Positions 8,328-19,858 of a DNA stretch of 45,172 nt are shown here, piece by piece. Location of the stretch: the NCBI GenBank assembly GCA_016794545.1, contig JAEUJX010000473.1, positions 1 through 45,172 on the forward strand, in the 5' to 3' direction. The position numbers were made by a program, and so were the translations under genes. Numbering within the stretch: the stretch's first letter is position 1; each line of letters starts with the position of its first letter. The notes beneath the pieces were generated by a model, which saw nothing but the letters and a program-made list of their open reading frames with translations, was not told where the DNA came from and ran no database searches. This DNA is from Myxococcales bacterium. Lineage in GTDB: Bacteria > Myxococcota_A > Polyangia > Haliangiales > Haliangiaceae.

Positions 8328-8369
8328 ACGCGATTGGCCGGCGCGGCCGTGCGTGGCACGCTCGGTCGC

Positions 8370-8927
8370 ATGCGATGCGCGATCTCGATGCTCGTGGTCG
8401 CTGCGTGCCGAGGGGCAGCTCCGGGGGGAGCGCCGATCGCCAACACGTCGGCGTCGACGACGCCGACGGGCTGCTCCCGGAAGGCGATCGCGCCCTCGCC
8501 CGGACCGCTCCAGCCCCCGCAGGCGATCGTCGATGTCGACGATCGCTGCCCGGCCCTGCCCGTCGAGTGCATGGCTGGCTTCGACTACCAGGACCTCGAC
8601 GGTTGTCCGGATCCGCCGCACCCCGAGATCGTCTTCGCGATGGACTCGGCGGTCGTCCCCCGGGCTGCCGACGCGGTGCTCGATCAGGTCGCGAACGATG
8701 CGCGGCAGCTCGCGACGGGGGTGAGACTGATCGTGATCGGCGATGCCTGGCCGCGCGAACCGGCGGGCCTCGCGCGAGCGCGAGCCGACGCGGTCGTCGA
8801 GGCGCTGGTCGATCGATGCGTCGCCCCGGCGATCGTCGGCGCGAGCGACCACGACGTGCCCGGGAGCTACGAGGGCCGAGATCCGCCGCCGAACCGGGCC
8901 GTGATCGTGGCGCGAGGGTGCAAGTAG
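8370..8927 (+). CDS. Lipoprotein with degenerate OmpA-like C-terminal domain
   Basis: A 185-residue protein. MRCAISMLVVAAC is a lipoprotein signal with the lipid-bearing Cys13. A Ser/Pro-rich spacer follows, then DVDDRCPALPVECMAGFDYQDLDGCPDPP, the calcium-binding thrombospondin-type-3-like segment that precedes OmpA domains in myxobacteria. After it comes EIVFAMDSAVVPRAADAVLDQVAND, an OmpA-like first strand and helix, and then AGLARARADAVVEALV. The motif that contacts peptidoglycan in canonical OmpA domains is poorly conserved, so binding is uncertain. A weak CACGCT box lies 7 bases before the ATG. It is downstream of the MOSC gene on the same strand. Confidence 0.68.
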   Translation: MRCAISMLVVAACRGAAPGGAPIANTSASTTPTGCSRKAIAPSPGPLQPPQAIVDVDDRCPALPVECMAGFDYQDLDGCPDPPHPEIVFAMDSAVVPRAADAVLDQVANDARQLATGVRLIVIGDAWPREPAGLARARADAVVEALVDRCVAPAIVGASDHDVPGSYEGRDPPPNRAVIVARGCK

Positions 8928-8955
8928 GCGCGCGGACGGGGCCGGCGCCTCGACG

Positions 8956-9843
8956 TCACGGCTGCGTGACGGTCGACCACTCGCCTTCGAACGTCGAGGG
9001 CTCCGCGCGCGCTTCGCTGACGCGGCCGCGGGCGCGCAAGGTGCCGAGCGGGATCGCTCCCGGGAACCCCGCGGCGAGCTGGCTCGCGAGGTCCGACCCC
9101 GCGGCGGCGAGCGGCACCCCGATCTGCTCGCGCTGATCGCACAGGGCACCGTTCGCGTCGCGGACCCGATAGCGCAGCCTGATCACGAACCCGGCGCTCG
9201 TCGTCGCCGCCGCACCGGGCACGAGCACGCGGGCGGCACGGCAGGCGGATCCCGGAGGCGCGAAGCACGTCGACTCCGCGTTGTCGACCAACCGCTCTGC
9301 GGCGATCACCCCATCGGGGTCAACGGTGCCGCCGCCGATGCGGAACGCCTCGACGAGCCGGTCGCGCTCGGCCGGGTTCAAGATCGCGGCGCGCGCCGCC
9401 GTGCCGACCTCCCGGAGCGAGAGGCCCTTGGGCGGCTGAAAGGTCGTCCCGGTCAGCTGCTCGTACGCCTCCCCGAACCCGATCTCGCCGGACCGGCTCT
9501 TCCAGCCATCCGCACGAAGCGCGACGCCGTCGATCCCGATCTCCGCCACCGGCGAGCCCACCGGATGGACGAGCTCGACGACGAAGACGTGCCAGCCCTC
9601 GCCGTGCGGGGCGGGGGACGTGCCGACGCCGGCCTCGCGATACGTGTCGGCGGGCGACCACAGCGCCACCGTCACCGTCGCCTGCGATCGATCGGCGAGC
9701 CGGTCGGCCAGCACCCGCGAGTAGGTGTAGTCGGTGGCGCTGCAGGCCTCGGCGTACTGCCCGCGCTCGACCAGCTGACTCACGGACGGACCGCACGACA
9801 TCACGGTCAGCAGCGCGAGGCGCGGGATCAGTCGAGCCGCCAC
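8956..9843 (-). CDS. Putative lipoprotein of unknown function
   Basis: A 295-residue protein starting at GTG: MAARLIPRLALLTVMSCGPS, where the hydrophobic stretch ends in a plausible though imperfect lipobox (VMSC). The remainder has no recognisable family. It is rich in beta-prone segments (WHVFVVELVHPVGSPVAEIGIDGVAL, GFVIRLRYRVRD) and contains three further cysteines (CFAPPGSAC, CDQ) that could form disulphides in the periplasm. A good Shine-Dalgarno (GAGGGG) lies 6 bases before the start. The gene begins 10 bases after the stop of the sigma54 activator, so it is probably co-transcribed with it. No function is assigned. Confidence 0.7.
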   Translation of the reverse strand: MAARLIPRLALLTVMSCGPSVSQLVERGQYAEACSATDYTYSRVLADRLADRSQATVTVALWSPADTYREAGVGTSPAPHGEGWHVFVVELVHPVGSPVAEIGIDGVALRADGWKSRSGEIGFGEAYEQLTGTTFQPPKGLSLREVGTAARAAILNPAERDRLVEAFRIGGGTVDPDGVIAAERLVDNAESTCFAPPGSACRAARVLVPGAAATTSAGFVIRLRYRVRDANGALCDQREQIGVPLAAAGSDLASQLAAGFPGAIPLGTLRARGRVSEARAEPSTFEGEWSTVTQP

Positions 9844-9853
9844 GGCGCGCCCC

Positions 9854-11794
9854 TCACACCCCGAACTTCGCCAGCTTCTTGTGCAGACCCTCGCGCGTGA
9901 TCCCGAGGGTGACCGCGGTCTTCGTCTTGTTCCCGCCGTGGTCCCGCAGCGCCTCGGTGATGAGCCAGCGCTCGACCTGCTCCATCATCTCCTTCAGCGT
10001 CCCCTGCTTCGGAGCGATGCGCGTGACGGTGCCCTCGATCTTGCGGAGACGAGGCGACAGATCCGTGATCTCGATCCAGTGGCCGGGCTCGGCCTGGATC
10101 ACGAGGCGCTGGATCTCGTTCTCGAGCTCGCGGATGTTGCCGGGCCAGTTGTACGACTGGAGCGCGTCGAGCGCGTCCTGCGTGAAGCCGGGCAGCTCCA
10201 TGCGGTACTCCTCGGCGTAGCGCTTGAGGAAGTGCGCGGCGAGCAGCGGGATGTCCTCGCGGCGCTCGCGGAGCGGCGGTAGCTTGATCGGGAACACCAT
10301 CAGCCGGTAGTAGAGGTCCTGGCGGAACCGGCCCTTCTCGACCTCGGCCGCGAGATCGCGGTTGGTGGCGCAGATGATGCGGACGTCGACCTGCTTCTCG
10401 CTGGTCGCGCCGACCGGGCGGATCGTGCCCTCCTGGAGGACGCGCAGGAGCTTGGCCTGCAGGGTGAGCGGCATCTCGCCCATCTCGTCGAGGAACAGCG
10501 TGCCGCCGTCGGCGATCTCGAACAGGCCCTTCTTGTCGCTGTCGGCGCTCGTGAACGCGCCGCGCTTGTGGCCGAACAGCTCGCTCTCGAGCAGGTTCTC
10601 GGGCAGCGCCGCGCAGTTCTGCGCGACGAACATCTTGTCGGCGCGCCCCGACTGGTGGTGCACGGCCGCGGCGATCAGCTCCTTGCCGGTGCCGGTCTCG
10701 CCCTCGATGCAGACCGTCGCGCGCGTGTCGATCACCTTCTCGAGCTGCGCGAGCACCGCCTTCATCGCCGGCGACTCGCCGATGATGTTGTCGAACTTGA
10801 TCTTCTGCTCCTTGCGCTTGAGGTACACGTTCTCGCCGCGCGCCCGCTCCTCGGCGATGCGCAGGCGCTGCACGAGCGTCGCGTTGTCGATCGCGAGCGA
10901 GGCCTGGGCGGCGAGCAACAGGGCGACCTCGAGATCGCCCTCCTGGAACATGCCGGCCGAGGCGCGGTTGTCGGCCTGGATCAGGCCGATGATGTCGTCG
11001 CCGCGCCACAGCGGCACGGCGAGGATCGACAGGATCTGGCCGCCGAGGATCGACTCGGAGGACAGCGCCTCCTGCGCGTTCGCGGTCAGCACGGCAGCGC
11101 GGTCGGCGAGCACGCGGCGCAGCACGGCGCGGCTCGCGCGCACGGTGTCGACCGGTGCCTCCTGGCCGGCGGCCTTCGCGGCGGAGCGCGACACCGCGAG
11201 CGCGAACCGGTCCTTGTCGGCGTCGGAGCGCAGCAGGATCGCGACGTGTGTGGCGCGCGGGAGCAGCTCGAACGTCGCCGCGACCGAGGCCTCGATGACC
11301 TCGCTCGGCTCGAGCCGCGCACCGAGGGGCTGCAACGCCTTGTAGACGCGGAGTGCCGTGTCGGGGTGGCCCGCGAGCGAGTCCGCCACCGCGGGCAGAT
11401 CCATGATCGAGCGCGAGGCGATCAGCCGGTCGCCGAGGTCCTCGTCGATCTCGTCGCCGATGCGGACCGCGATCCGCACCGGGTCGCTCGGGTTGCCGAG
11501 CAGCAGCACGTCGCCGTCGGCGAGCGCGACCTCCCAGCGGGCCGCGGCGTCGACGAGCATGCGCCGCCCCGCCCGCTCGATCGCCGAGCCGTTGGTCGAG
11601 CGCAGGTCGCGGAACACGTAGTGGTCGCCGATCTGGGTGATCTGCGCGTGGTCGCCCGACAGGTGGAAGTCGGTGAACGTGATCGTCGACTGCGGAGAGC
11701 GTCCGATCGTGACCGTGCCGTCGGCCGCTCCGGAGGCGAACAGCCGATGCACCCGCTGCGACGTGGAACCGTGGAGGATTTCGAGAACGATCAC
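9854..11794 (-). CDS. FHA-GAF-sigma54 AAA+ transcriptional activator with Fis-type HTH
   Basis: A 646-residue enhancer-binding protein. Residues 1-110 are an FHA domain ([12 protein letters not shown]...HLSGDHAQI...RSTNGSA), which binds phosphothreonine. About 160-310 is a GAF domain. The AAA+ sigma54-interaction domain has Walker A GETGTGKE (about 363-370), the loop GAFTSA (412-417) in place of GAFTGA, Walker B GTLFLDE, the arginine-bearing segment FRQDLYYRL and [10 protein letters not shown]. The C-terminal HTH is [23 protein letters not shown]-headed activators in myxobacteria are typically switched by Ser/Thr kinases. The GTG start is divergent from the DUF4388 gene across 70 bases. The substituted loop contacts sigma54, so activity with sigma54 needs checking. 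Confidence 0.93.
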   Translation of the reverse strand: MIVLEILHGSTSQRVHRLFASGAADGTVTIGRSPQSTITFTDFHLSGDHAQITQIGDHYVFRDLRSTNGSAIERAGRRMLVDAAARWEVALADGDVLLLGNPSDPVRIAVRIGDEIDEDLGDRLIASRSIMDLPAVADSLAGHPDTALRVYKALQPLGARLEPSEVIEASVAATFELLPRATHVAILLRSDADKDRFALAVSRSAAKAAGQEAPVDTVRASRAVLRRVLADRAAVLTANAQEALSSESILGGQILSILAVPLWRGDDIIGLIQADNRASAGMFQEGDLEVALLLAAQASLAIDNATLVQRLRIAEERARGENVYLKRKEQKIKFDNIIGESPAMKAVLAQLEKVIDTRATVCIEGETGTGKELIAAAVHHQSGRADKMFVAQNCAALPENLLESELFGHKRGAFTSADSDKKGLFEIADGGTLFLDEMGEMPLTLQAKLLRVLQEGTIRPVGATSEKQVDVRIICATNRDLAAEVEKGRFRQDLYYRLMVFPIKLPPLRERREDIPLLAAHFLKRYAEEYRMELPGFTQDALDALQSYNWPGNIRELENEIQRLVIQAEPGHWIEITDLSPRLRKIEGTVTRIAPKQGTLKEMMEQVERWLITEALRDHGGNKTKTAVTLGITREGLHKKLAKFGV

Positions 11795-11839
11795 TGGGAC
11801 GTGGGCGCTTGTGTACTAGGCCGCCCCCACGCCGAGCGT

Positions 11840-11845
11840 TATACT
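11840..11845 (+). promoter_or_regulatory. -10-like box TATACT before the DUF4388 gene
   Basis: TATACT lies 19 bases before ATG 11865, giving a predicted leader of about 12 bases. It sits in the 70-base divergent region shared with the sigma54 activator. Confidence 0.5.
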
Positions 11846-11864
11846 GCTAAGTCCGTTCGGCCGC

Positions 11865-14552
11865 ATGTCGGGACCCTCGAAAGTCATCGTGCTGGACCCG
11901 GATGACCGGGCGGCCCGCCAGGTCCAGCTCGGCTTCACCCGGGAAGGCGTCCCCGTCGCGGTCGCCGCGGTGACCGACGCTCGGCCGGAGCTCCCAGGGG
12001 ACACGACCGGGCTGGTCGTCGTCGGTGGCGCCGATGGCCGCGCGCTGGAGCTCCTCCGCGCGACCAGGCGGGTGCTGGAGGAGAACCAGCTCGACGTCCC
12101 GATCGTGTTCTCGGGAAAGGGCGTACGGCGGACCGATGCCGAGGCCGCCGGCGCCGACGAGGTCGTGCTCCACCCCGCGTTCCTCCGGGATCTGGTGACG
12201 ATCGGCCGCCTCCTGAAGGGCGTGCCCACCGAGCGTCGCGCGCACCTCGTCGGGTCGCTGGCCGAGACCACGGGGGTGTTCACCCTCGTGCGCGCGCTGT
12301 CCGCGCTCGGACGGAGCGCCGTGCTGACGCTGATCCGCGGCCTGCGGCGCGGCGAGATCCGGTTCTTCCACGGCGAGGTCACGTCGGCGCAGGTCGGCCT
12401 GATCCACGGTCAGGCCGCGTTCCACCAGCTCCTCCTGTGGACCGAGGCGCGGTTCGAGTTCCACCACGAGGACGTCGTCCGCCGCCAGCAGATCCCGCTG
12501 TCGCCCGAGGAGCTGTTCTCCGACGCCGAGCGGTTCCTCGAGGGCGTGCGCGCCGCCAGCGGCCAGCTCTCGCCGGGCATGGTCCTCGAGCAGGACGTCG
12601 CGCGGATCTCGTCGCTCGGCAAGCAGGTCCCGACCGAGGTCCACGGGGTGCTCCGGCTGTTCGACGGCCACCGCGTCCTGGCCGATGTCCTCGAGGACTC
12701 GCCGTATCGCGTGTTCGAGACGCTGCGCGTCGCCCAGCGAGCGTGCGACGTCGGCCTGTTGCGCATCCGCGACGCGAAGCGCCCGAAGGCGACCTGGCGC
12801 GCCGTGCTCGGGATCGAGGAGTGGCTGACCGGCGCGGATCGCGATCCGGTGGTCGAGAACGCGCACTCCGCGCTCGAGAGCGGGCCGACCCGCGACAGCA
12901 CCTCGCCGAAGCTCAAGCAGAAGAAGCGCTCCAAGAAGAAGCGCCGCGCCCAGACGCCCGCGCCGATCGCGCCGCCGGCCGCCGCGAAGGCCGACATCGA
13001 CTGGGGCGCGCTCGTCCCGCGCACCGTCGGCGCGGAGGTCGGCTCCCTCGCCGGCGTCGTGCCCGCCACACACACCTCGGGCGAGATCCAGCTGCCCACC
13101 ACGTCCCGCTCCGCGGACCGCGAGCGCCTCGAGGCGCTGATGGACACCGAGAAGCGCGATCGCATCTTCGCGAAGGACATCGGCCTCGAGCCGAAGGTCG
13201 TGCTCGCCGCCGACGACGCGCCCGCGCCCGCGACCGCGACGGGGCCGGAGCCCGCGATCGCGCGCACGAAGTCACCGTCGAAGAAGGCCGCCGCGACCCG
13301 CACGAAGCCACCGAGCGATCCGCCCGCGAGCACGCCGTCGATGGATCCGGCGCCGGTCGTCGCGCGCGCGAAGACGCCGTCGAAGGATCCGGCGCCGGTC
13401 GTCGCGCGCGCGAAGACACCGTCGGTCCCGCCGGTGATCCCGGCCCCCCCGAAGAAGACGGAGTCCAGCGGCGAGATCGCGATCCCGCGCACGAAGACGG
13501 CGTCGAAGCCTCCCGCCGTGGCGCGGGCCAGGACCGCGTCCGTCCCGCCGGTGCTGCCGGCGATCCCGCGCCCGGCCTCGAAGCCGGACCTCGTGCCGCC
13601 GAACGTCGACGACGCCGAGCTGCGCGCCGCCGCCGAGGATGCGCGCCTGCGCGCCGAGGCGTCCGAGCTCAAGACCAAGCTCGCCGCGAAGCGCGCGGCG
13701 GAGGCCGAGCAGCAGGAGCGCGAGACCGCCGACGTCGCGAAGAAGCTCGCCGACGCGAAGGCGAAGGCCGACGCCGAGACGACGCGGGATCCGGAGCCGG
13801 AGGACGAGTCGTGGACGGGGCTGCGCGAGAAGGCGCTCGCCGCGGATGTCGAGGCCGCGGCCGAGGCCGTCGCCGCCGTCTCGACGCCCGAGCGCGGCCG
13901 CGATCTGGTGAAGCAGCTGGTGCGCGGCGAGGGCATCGTCACCTCCGAGGACACGCACCAGAAGGTCGTCGTGCACGAGCACATGACGATCGACACGACC
14001 ACGAACACCGCGCGCGTGACCTCGCAGGCGGTCTCGACGATCACCTCGAGCGCCCCGCAGGCGCTCGACGACGAGCCGTCCGACGGCATCGTGCGGCAGG
14101 TCACCACCGTCGAGACCGCGCCGGTGCGCCGTCCCCCGCCGGGCGAGGTGCCCCCCGACGACCGCCCGGGCGCGCGCAACGGCGAGATCGCCTCGCGCCC
14201 GAAGCTCCCGACCGCGCCGCCGATCGGCGCGGAGCCGTCGATCCTGATCGCCGACATGGCCGCGGCGCACAACGCCGTCGCCGCGGTCGCGACCGCGCCG
14301 GCCGCGGCGCCGCCGACGCCGGACATCGCGAAGCCGTCCGCGGAGCTCGCGGTCGCCGAGGTCCGCAAGGACGCGGTGCACGCGTTCTCGGATGCCGAGG
14401 AGGAGTTCTTCCGCGCGGGCCACGGCAACACCGGGAAGGTGCCGACGTTCACGCCGCAGGAGACGTTCGACGATCTCGACGAGGGCTATCAGCCCGTCGG
14501 GTTCTGGGACCGCCTGCGGGGCAAGAAGCCCAAGCCGGATCGCAAGAAGTAG
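11865..14552 (+). CDS. Pseudo-receiver + DUF4388 (PATAN) protein with long disordered tail
   Basis: An 895-residue protein. Residues 5-118 look like a receiver fold (KVIVLDPDD...TTGLVVVGGADG...DVPIVFSGK...ADEVVLHPAF), but the acceptor Asp is replaced (LVVVGG) and the conserved Lys is His (VVLHP), so phosphorylation is unlikely. Residues about 126-225 are a DUF4388/PATAN domain (SLAETTGVFTLVRALSALGRS, FHGEVTSAQVG, TEARFEFHHED), common in myxobacterial motility and signalling proteins. The rest is a basic stretch (KLKQKKRSKKKRR), a Pro/Ala/Lys region with internal repeats, a charged coiled coil (about 590-640), and a conserved-looking end FSDAEEEFFRAG...GFWDRLRGKK. It ends 5 bases from the convergent gene. 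It is probably a scaffold. Confidence 0.85.
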   Translation: MSGPSKVIVLDPDDRAARQVQLGFTREGVPVAVAAVTDARPELPGDTTGLVVVGGADGRALELLRATRRVLEENQLDVPIVFSGKGVRRTDAEAAGADEVVLHPAFLRDLVTIGRLLKGVPTERRAHLVGSLAETTGVFTLVRALSALGRSAVLTLIRGLRRGEIRFFHGEVTSAQVGLIHGQAAFHQLLLWTEARFEFHHEDVVRRQQIPLSPEELFSDAERFLEGVRAASGQLSPGMVLEQDVARISSLGKQVPTEVHGVLRLFDGHRVLADVLEDSPYRVFETLRVAQRACDVGLLRIRDAKRPKATWRAVLGIEEWLTGADRDPVVENAHSALESGPTRDSTSPKLKQKKRSKKKRRAQTPAPIAPPAAAKADIDWGALVPRTVGAEVGSLAGVVPATHTSGEIQLPTTSRSADRERLEALMDTEKRDRIFAKDIGLEPKVVLAADDAPAPATATGPEPAIARTKSPSKKAAATRTKPPSDPPASTPSMDPAPVVARAKTPSKDPAPVVARAKTPSVPPVIPAPPKKTESSGEIAIPRTKTASKPPAVARARTASVPPVLPAIPRPASKPDLVPPNVDDAELRAAAEDARLRAEASELKTKLAAKRAAEAEQQERETADVAKKLADAKAKADAETTRDPEPEDESWTGLREKALAADVEAAAEAVAAVSTPERGRDLVKQLVRGEGIVTSEDTHQKVVVHEHMTIDTTTNTARVTSQAVSTITSSAPQALDDEPSDGIVRQVTTVETAPVRRPPPGEVPPDDRPGARNGEIASRPKLPTAPPIGAEPSILIADMAAAHNAVAAVATAPAAAPPTPDIAKPSAELAVAEVRKDAVHAFSDAEEEFFRAGHGNTGKVPTFTPQETFDDLDEGYQPVGFWDRLRGKKPKPDRKK
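13343..13426 (+). repeat. Two tandem 42-bp repeats inside the DUF4388 gene
   Basis: Each unit begins GGATCCGGCGCCGGTCGTCG and runs to the next copy with period 42 (13343-13384 and 13385-13426). They encode two copies of a DPAPVVARAKTPS-type segment. The first copies are almost identical at base level, suggesting recent slippage or duplication. Confidence 0.8.
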
Positions 14553-14557
14553 CTCCG

Positions 14558-15169
14558 TTACGGCGCGTCCCAGCGGACCTCGAGTCCGCCGCGCGCGCCG
14601 CTGATCCGCAGGCGCACCTGCCGCACGCCCGGCCCGAGCACGTTCGCCTCGCGCGGGAACCGCACGATGTAGGGCACCGCGAAGTCGCCGAGCGCGGGGA
14701 ACTCGGCGCGCACGACGAACGCGGGCCGCTTGTCCTTGATGATCTCGAGCGGCTCGATCTCCTTGCCGTCGGGGCCCAGCAGCACCACGCGCCACACGCT
14801 CCGCTTGCCCTTGTCGAGGTCGTTCTCGCGGCGATCCCACGTGGTGACCATCAGCATCAGCTCGAACGGGCCCGCGGACTCCGCCTGCGCCTGCGCGATG
14901 CGCTGCGCCTTCGCCTCGCCCTCGAGGCCACGGTTCTTCGCGTCCCGCTCGGCGTGCGCGAGGTGCCACTCCGGCGACTTCAGCGTCGCCGCGAGCTCCA
15001 TCACCTCCTGGTAGGAACCACGCAGGACGGCGGAGCGCGTCCACTCCTCGGTCACGGTCTTGTAGTCGCCGGCGCGCGGCGGCCACTCCCCGGTGAGGCG
15101 CACGCGCGGATCGGCCGCGCCGCAGGCGGCGAGCGCGAGAGCGAGGAGGAGGACGACGACCTTGCTCAT
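14558..15169 (-). CDS. Putative lipoprotein, coupled to pyrE
   Basis: A 203-residue protein with a lipoprotein signal, MSKVVVLLLALALAACGAADPR (Cys16). The mature part includes LTGEWPPRAGDYKTVTEEWTRSAVLR, a helical charged segment (LAHAERDAKNRGLEGEAKAQRIAQAQAES) and a beta-rich C-terminal half with VWRVVLLGPDGKEIEPLEIIKDKRPAFVV, which looks like an immunoglobulin-like or carboxypeptidase-regulatory-like sandwich. No family is recognised. Its ATG overlaps the pyrE stop by four bases (ATGA), so translation is coupled to pyrE, although no functional link is evident. It ends 5 bases from the convergent DUF4388 gene, leaving no room for a separate terminator. Confidence 0.75.
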   Translation of the reverse strand: MSKVVVLLLALALAACGAADPRVRLTGEWPPRAGDYKTVTEEWTRSAVLRGSYQEVMELAATLKSPEWHLAHAERDAKNRGLEGEAKAQRIAQAQAESAGPFELMLMVTTWDRRENDLDKGKRSVWRVVLLGPDGKEIEPLEIIKDKRPAFVVRAEFPALGDFAVPYIVRFPREANVLGPGVRQVRLRISGARGGLEVRWDAP

Positions 15170-15747
15170 TTGTCGGGCAGGAAGTCGCGGCGCGTGAACA
15201 GCGTGGTCAGCGGGGTCAGCGCCTCCACGGCCTCGCGCCCACCCTCGAGCCGGTCGACGAGCGCGACCGCATGCAGCACGTTCAGGCCGGCGAGGCGTGC
15301 GCGCTCGATCGCCTTGATCGTGGAGCCGCCGGTGGTGATCACGTCCTCGAGGATCACGACGGCCGCGCCGGGCTCGAGCTTCGGGCTCTCGACCCACTGG
15401 TTCGTGCCGTGGCCCTTCGGCTCCTTGCGGACGAGGAACGCCGCCCGCGGCTTGCCGACCTGAAAGGACAGGATCGAGGTCGCGGTCGCGAGTGGATCCG
15501 CGCCCATCGTCAGACCTCCGACCGCGACCGCCTTCGGTGCGACCTCGTCGATCACCTGGTGGAACAGGTCGCCGATCAGCGCGGCGCCCTCGGCGTCCAG
15601 GCTGACTTGCTTGCAGTCGATGTAGAAATTTGATTTGAGCCCCGACGAAAGCGTGACCTCGCGTTCCTGGAACGCTCTGTTCCTGAGCAGCTCGAGCAGG
15701 CGCCCGCGCTTGCTCGCGAACCCCGGACGATCGAGGAGTGTCTGCAT
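15166..15747 (-). CDS. pyrE: Orotate phosphoribosyltransferase
   Basis: A 193-residue type I phosphoribosyltransferase that makes orotidine monophosphate from orotate and PRPP in pyrimidine synthesis. Visible are the N-terminal substrate segment LSSGLKSNFYIDCKQVSL (about 33-50), GGLTMGADPLA (78-87), the flexible-loop segment FLVRKEPKGHGTNQWVE, and the PRPP-binding motif VVILEDVITTGGST (130-143). The usual family length is about 200-215 residues. The start at 15747 (MQTLLDRPGF) is preferred over 15765 because a TAGCGT box ends 8 bases before it, within the longer frame. It is divergent from gshA. Confidence 0.92.
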   Translation of the reverse strand: MQTLLDRPGFASKRGRLLELLRNRAFQEREVTLSSGLKSNFYIDCKQVSLDAEGAALIGDLFHQVIDEVAPKAVAVGGLTMGADPLATATSILSFQVGKPRAAFLVRKEPKGHGTNQWVESPKLEPGAAVVILEDVITTGGSTIKAIERARLAGLNVLHAVALVDRLEGGREAVEALTPLTTLFTRRDFLPDK

Positions 15748-15755
15748 GTGCGGCG

Positions 15756-15761
15756 ACGCTA
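15756..15761 (-). promoter_or_regulatory. -10-like box TAGCGT before pyrE
   Basis: Read on the minus strand, TAGCGT ends 8 bases before the ATG at 15747 with no Shine-Dalgarno. This favours the shorter pyrE frame. Confidence 0.45.
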
Positions 15762-15778
15762 CCATGCATTGACGCCCC

Positions 15779-15797
15779 TCTGATCAGACCCTAGAGT
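15779..15797 (+). promoter_or_regulatory. Palindrome TCTGATCAGA and -10-like box TAGAGT before gshA
   Basis: A perfect 10-bp palindrome (15779-15788) sits 3 bases upstream of TAGAGT (15792-15797), which ends 13 bases before the GTG at 15811. The palindrome is placed where a repressor would occlude the promoter; this role is inferred. Confidence 0.4.
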
Positions 15798-15810
15798 GCC
15801 GGGACCCTGC

Positions 15811-17157
15811 GTGCACCTGGTCGACGAAGCCGATGATATCCCGGTCCGCTCGACGCCCGAGCTGATCGAGTACTTCTCGACGGCAGGGAAGCCGGCGGCG
15901 CAGTGGCGCGTGGGCACCGAGCACGAGCTGATCGGTGTGATCGCGGAGACCGGAGAGCCCCCGCCGTACGACGGGCCCCACGGGATCGGCGCGCTGTTCG
16001 ACTGGTTCGCGAAGCGCGGCGGCACGCCGGTGCTCGAGCGCGGCCACATGATCGCGCTGTCGCGCGCGGACGCCCAGATCACGATCGAGCCGGGTGGCCA
16101 GTTCGAGCTGGCCGGGCGCCCGGTGGCCGACGATCGCGACTTCGTCACCGACCTGAGCTCGTACATCGCCGAGCTCGGCGCGGCCTCGAAGGAGCTCGGG
16201 CTCGCGTGGCTGTGCGCCGGGCTCCGGCCGTTCGGCACGCGCGACGACATCCCGTGGATGCCGAAGCAGCGCTACGACGTGATGCGCGCGTACATGCCGA
16301 CCGTCGGCACGCGCGGCCTCGACATGATGGTGCGCACCGCCACGGTCCAGGCGAACCTCGACTTCGCCGACGAGGCCGATGCCGCCGCGAAGATGCGGTG
16401 CCTGTACTCGATCACGTCCCTGCTCACCGCGCTGTGGGCGTGCTCGCCGATCGTCGACGAGAAGGTGTCGGGCTTCCAGAGCTACCGCGCGTGGATCTGG
16501 CGCGACACCGACAACGCGCGCGCCGGCCTCGTGCCGTTCGTCTTCGATCGCGACGACATCTTCACGGCGTACACCGAGTGGGCGCTCGACGTGCCGATGT
16601 ACTTCGTCTATCGCGACGGCTACGTCCCGGTGCCCGCCGGCATGACGTTCCGGACGTACCTGAAGAACGGCTGGGGCGGCCACCAGGCGACGCGCAGCGA
16701 CTGGGCGATGCACCTCTCCACGCTGTTCCCCGAGGGCCGGCTCAAGAAGTTCATCGAGGTCCGCGGCTGCGACTGCGGCTCGCTCGGCATGATCGCCGCG
16801 CTGTCGCCGCTGATGCGTGGCCTGCTCTACGATCGCACGGCGCTCGCCGCCGCGACCGCGCTGACCGCAACGCTGTCGTTCGCGGAGCGCCAGCAGCTCG
16901 CCGACGACGTCCCGCGCCAGGGCCTCGCGGCGCGCGCCGGGGATCACGCGGTCGGCGACCTCGCGGCCGAGCTGGTGGCGATCGCGACGGATGGCCTGTC
17001 CCGCGTCGCCCCGGCCAGCGTCCCGCTGCTCGCGCCGGTTCAGGAGATCGCCGAGACGCGGCGCACGCAGGCCGACCGGATGATCGAGATCTGGCAGGCG
17101 AACGCGGGCGATCGGCGTGCCCTCGTCGCCGCGCTGGCGCAGCCCGGCCTCGGCTGA
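15811..17157 (+). CDS. gshA: Glutamate-cysteine ligase, plant/EgtA type
   Basis: A 448-residue enzyme of the GCS2 class (plant-type glutamate-cysteine ligase/EgtA), which joins glutamate and cysteine using ATP. Motifs include QWRVGTEHELIGV (metal-binding EHE), ITIEPGGQFELAG, PWMPKQRYDVM, GMTFRTYLKNGWGG and the signature FIEVRGCDCGS. The length fits the family. GST-type proteins elsewhere in the window favour a glutathione role over ergothioneine synthesis (EgtA), but no gshB is visible here. The start was set at GTG 15811; an in-frame GTG at 15796 lies inside the -10-like box. It is divergent from pyrE, and alaS follows with its own promoter box. Confidence 0.88.
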   Translation: MHLVDEADDIPVRSTPELIEYFSTAGKPAAQWRVGTEHELIGVIAETGEPPPYDGPHGIGALFDWFAKRGGTPVLERGHMIALSRADAQITIEPGGQFELAGRPVADDRDFVTDLSSYIAELGAASKELGLAWLCAGLRPFGTRDDIPWMPKQRYDVMRAYMPTVGTRGLDMMVRTATVQANLDFADEADAAAKMRCLYSITSLLTALWACSPIVDEKVSGFQSYRAWIWRDTDNARAGLVPFVFDRDDIFTAYTEWALDVPMYFVYRDGYVPVPAGMTFRTYLKNGWGGHQATRSDWAMHLSTLFPEGRLKKFIEVRGCDCGSLGMIAALSPLMRGLLYDRTALAAATALTATLSFAERQQLADDVPRQGLAARAGDHAVGDLAAELVAIATDGLSRVAPASVPLLAPVQEIAETRRTQADRMIEIWQANAGDRRALVAALAQPGLG

Positions 17158-17163
17158 TTCCCC

Positions 17164-17179
17164 GCAGATCTGCTAGGTT
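17164..17179 (+). promoter_or_regulatory. Palindrome GCAGATCTGC abutting -10-like box TAGGTT of alaS
   Basis: A perfect 10-bp palindrome (17164-17173) directly abuts TAGGTT (17174-17179), which ends 6 bases before the GTG at 17186. Escherichia coli AlaRS is known to repress its own gene through a palindrome at the promoter, so an autoregulatory operator is conceivable; this is inference. Confidence 0.4.
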
Positions 17180-17185
17180 GTGCCG

Positions 17186-19858
<2,673 letters not shown>

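Noticed and set aside
14553-14557. A bidirectional terminator between the convergent DUF4388 and lipoprotein genes
   Set aside because: Only 5 bases separate the stops and no stem-loop with a T-run is visible.
12437-15463. Long plus-strand frame overlapping the DUF4388 gene and running through pyrE
   Set aside because: Out-of-frame Arg/Gly/Ala-rich reading of real genes; it crosses a convergent gene pair.
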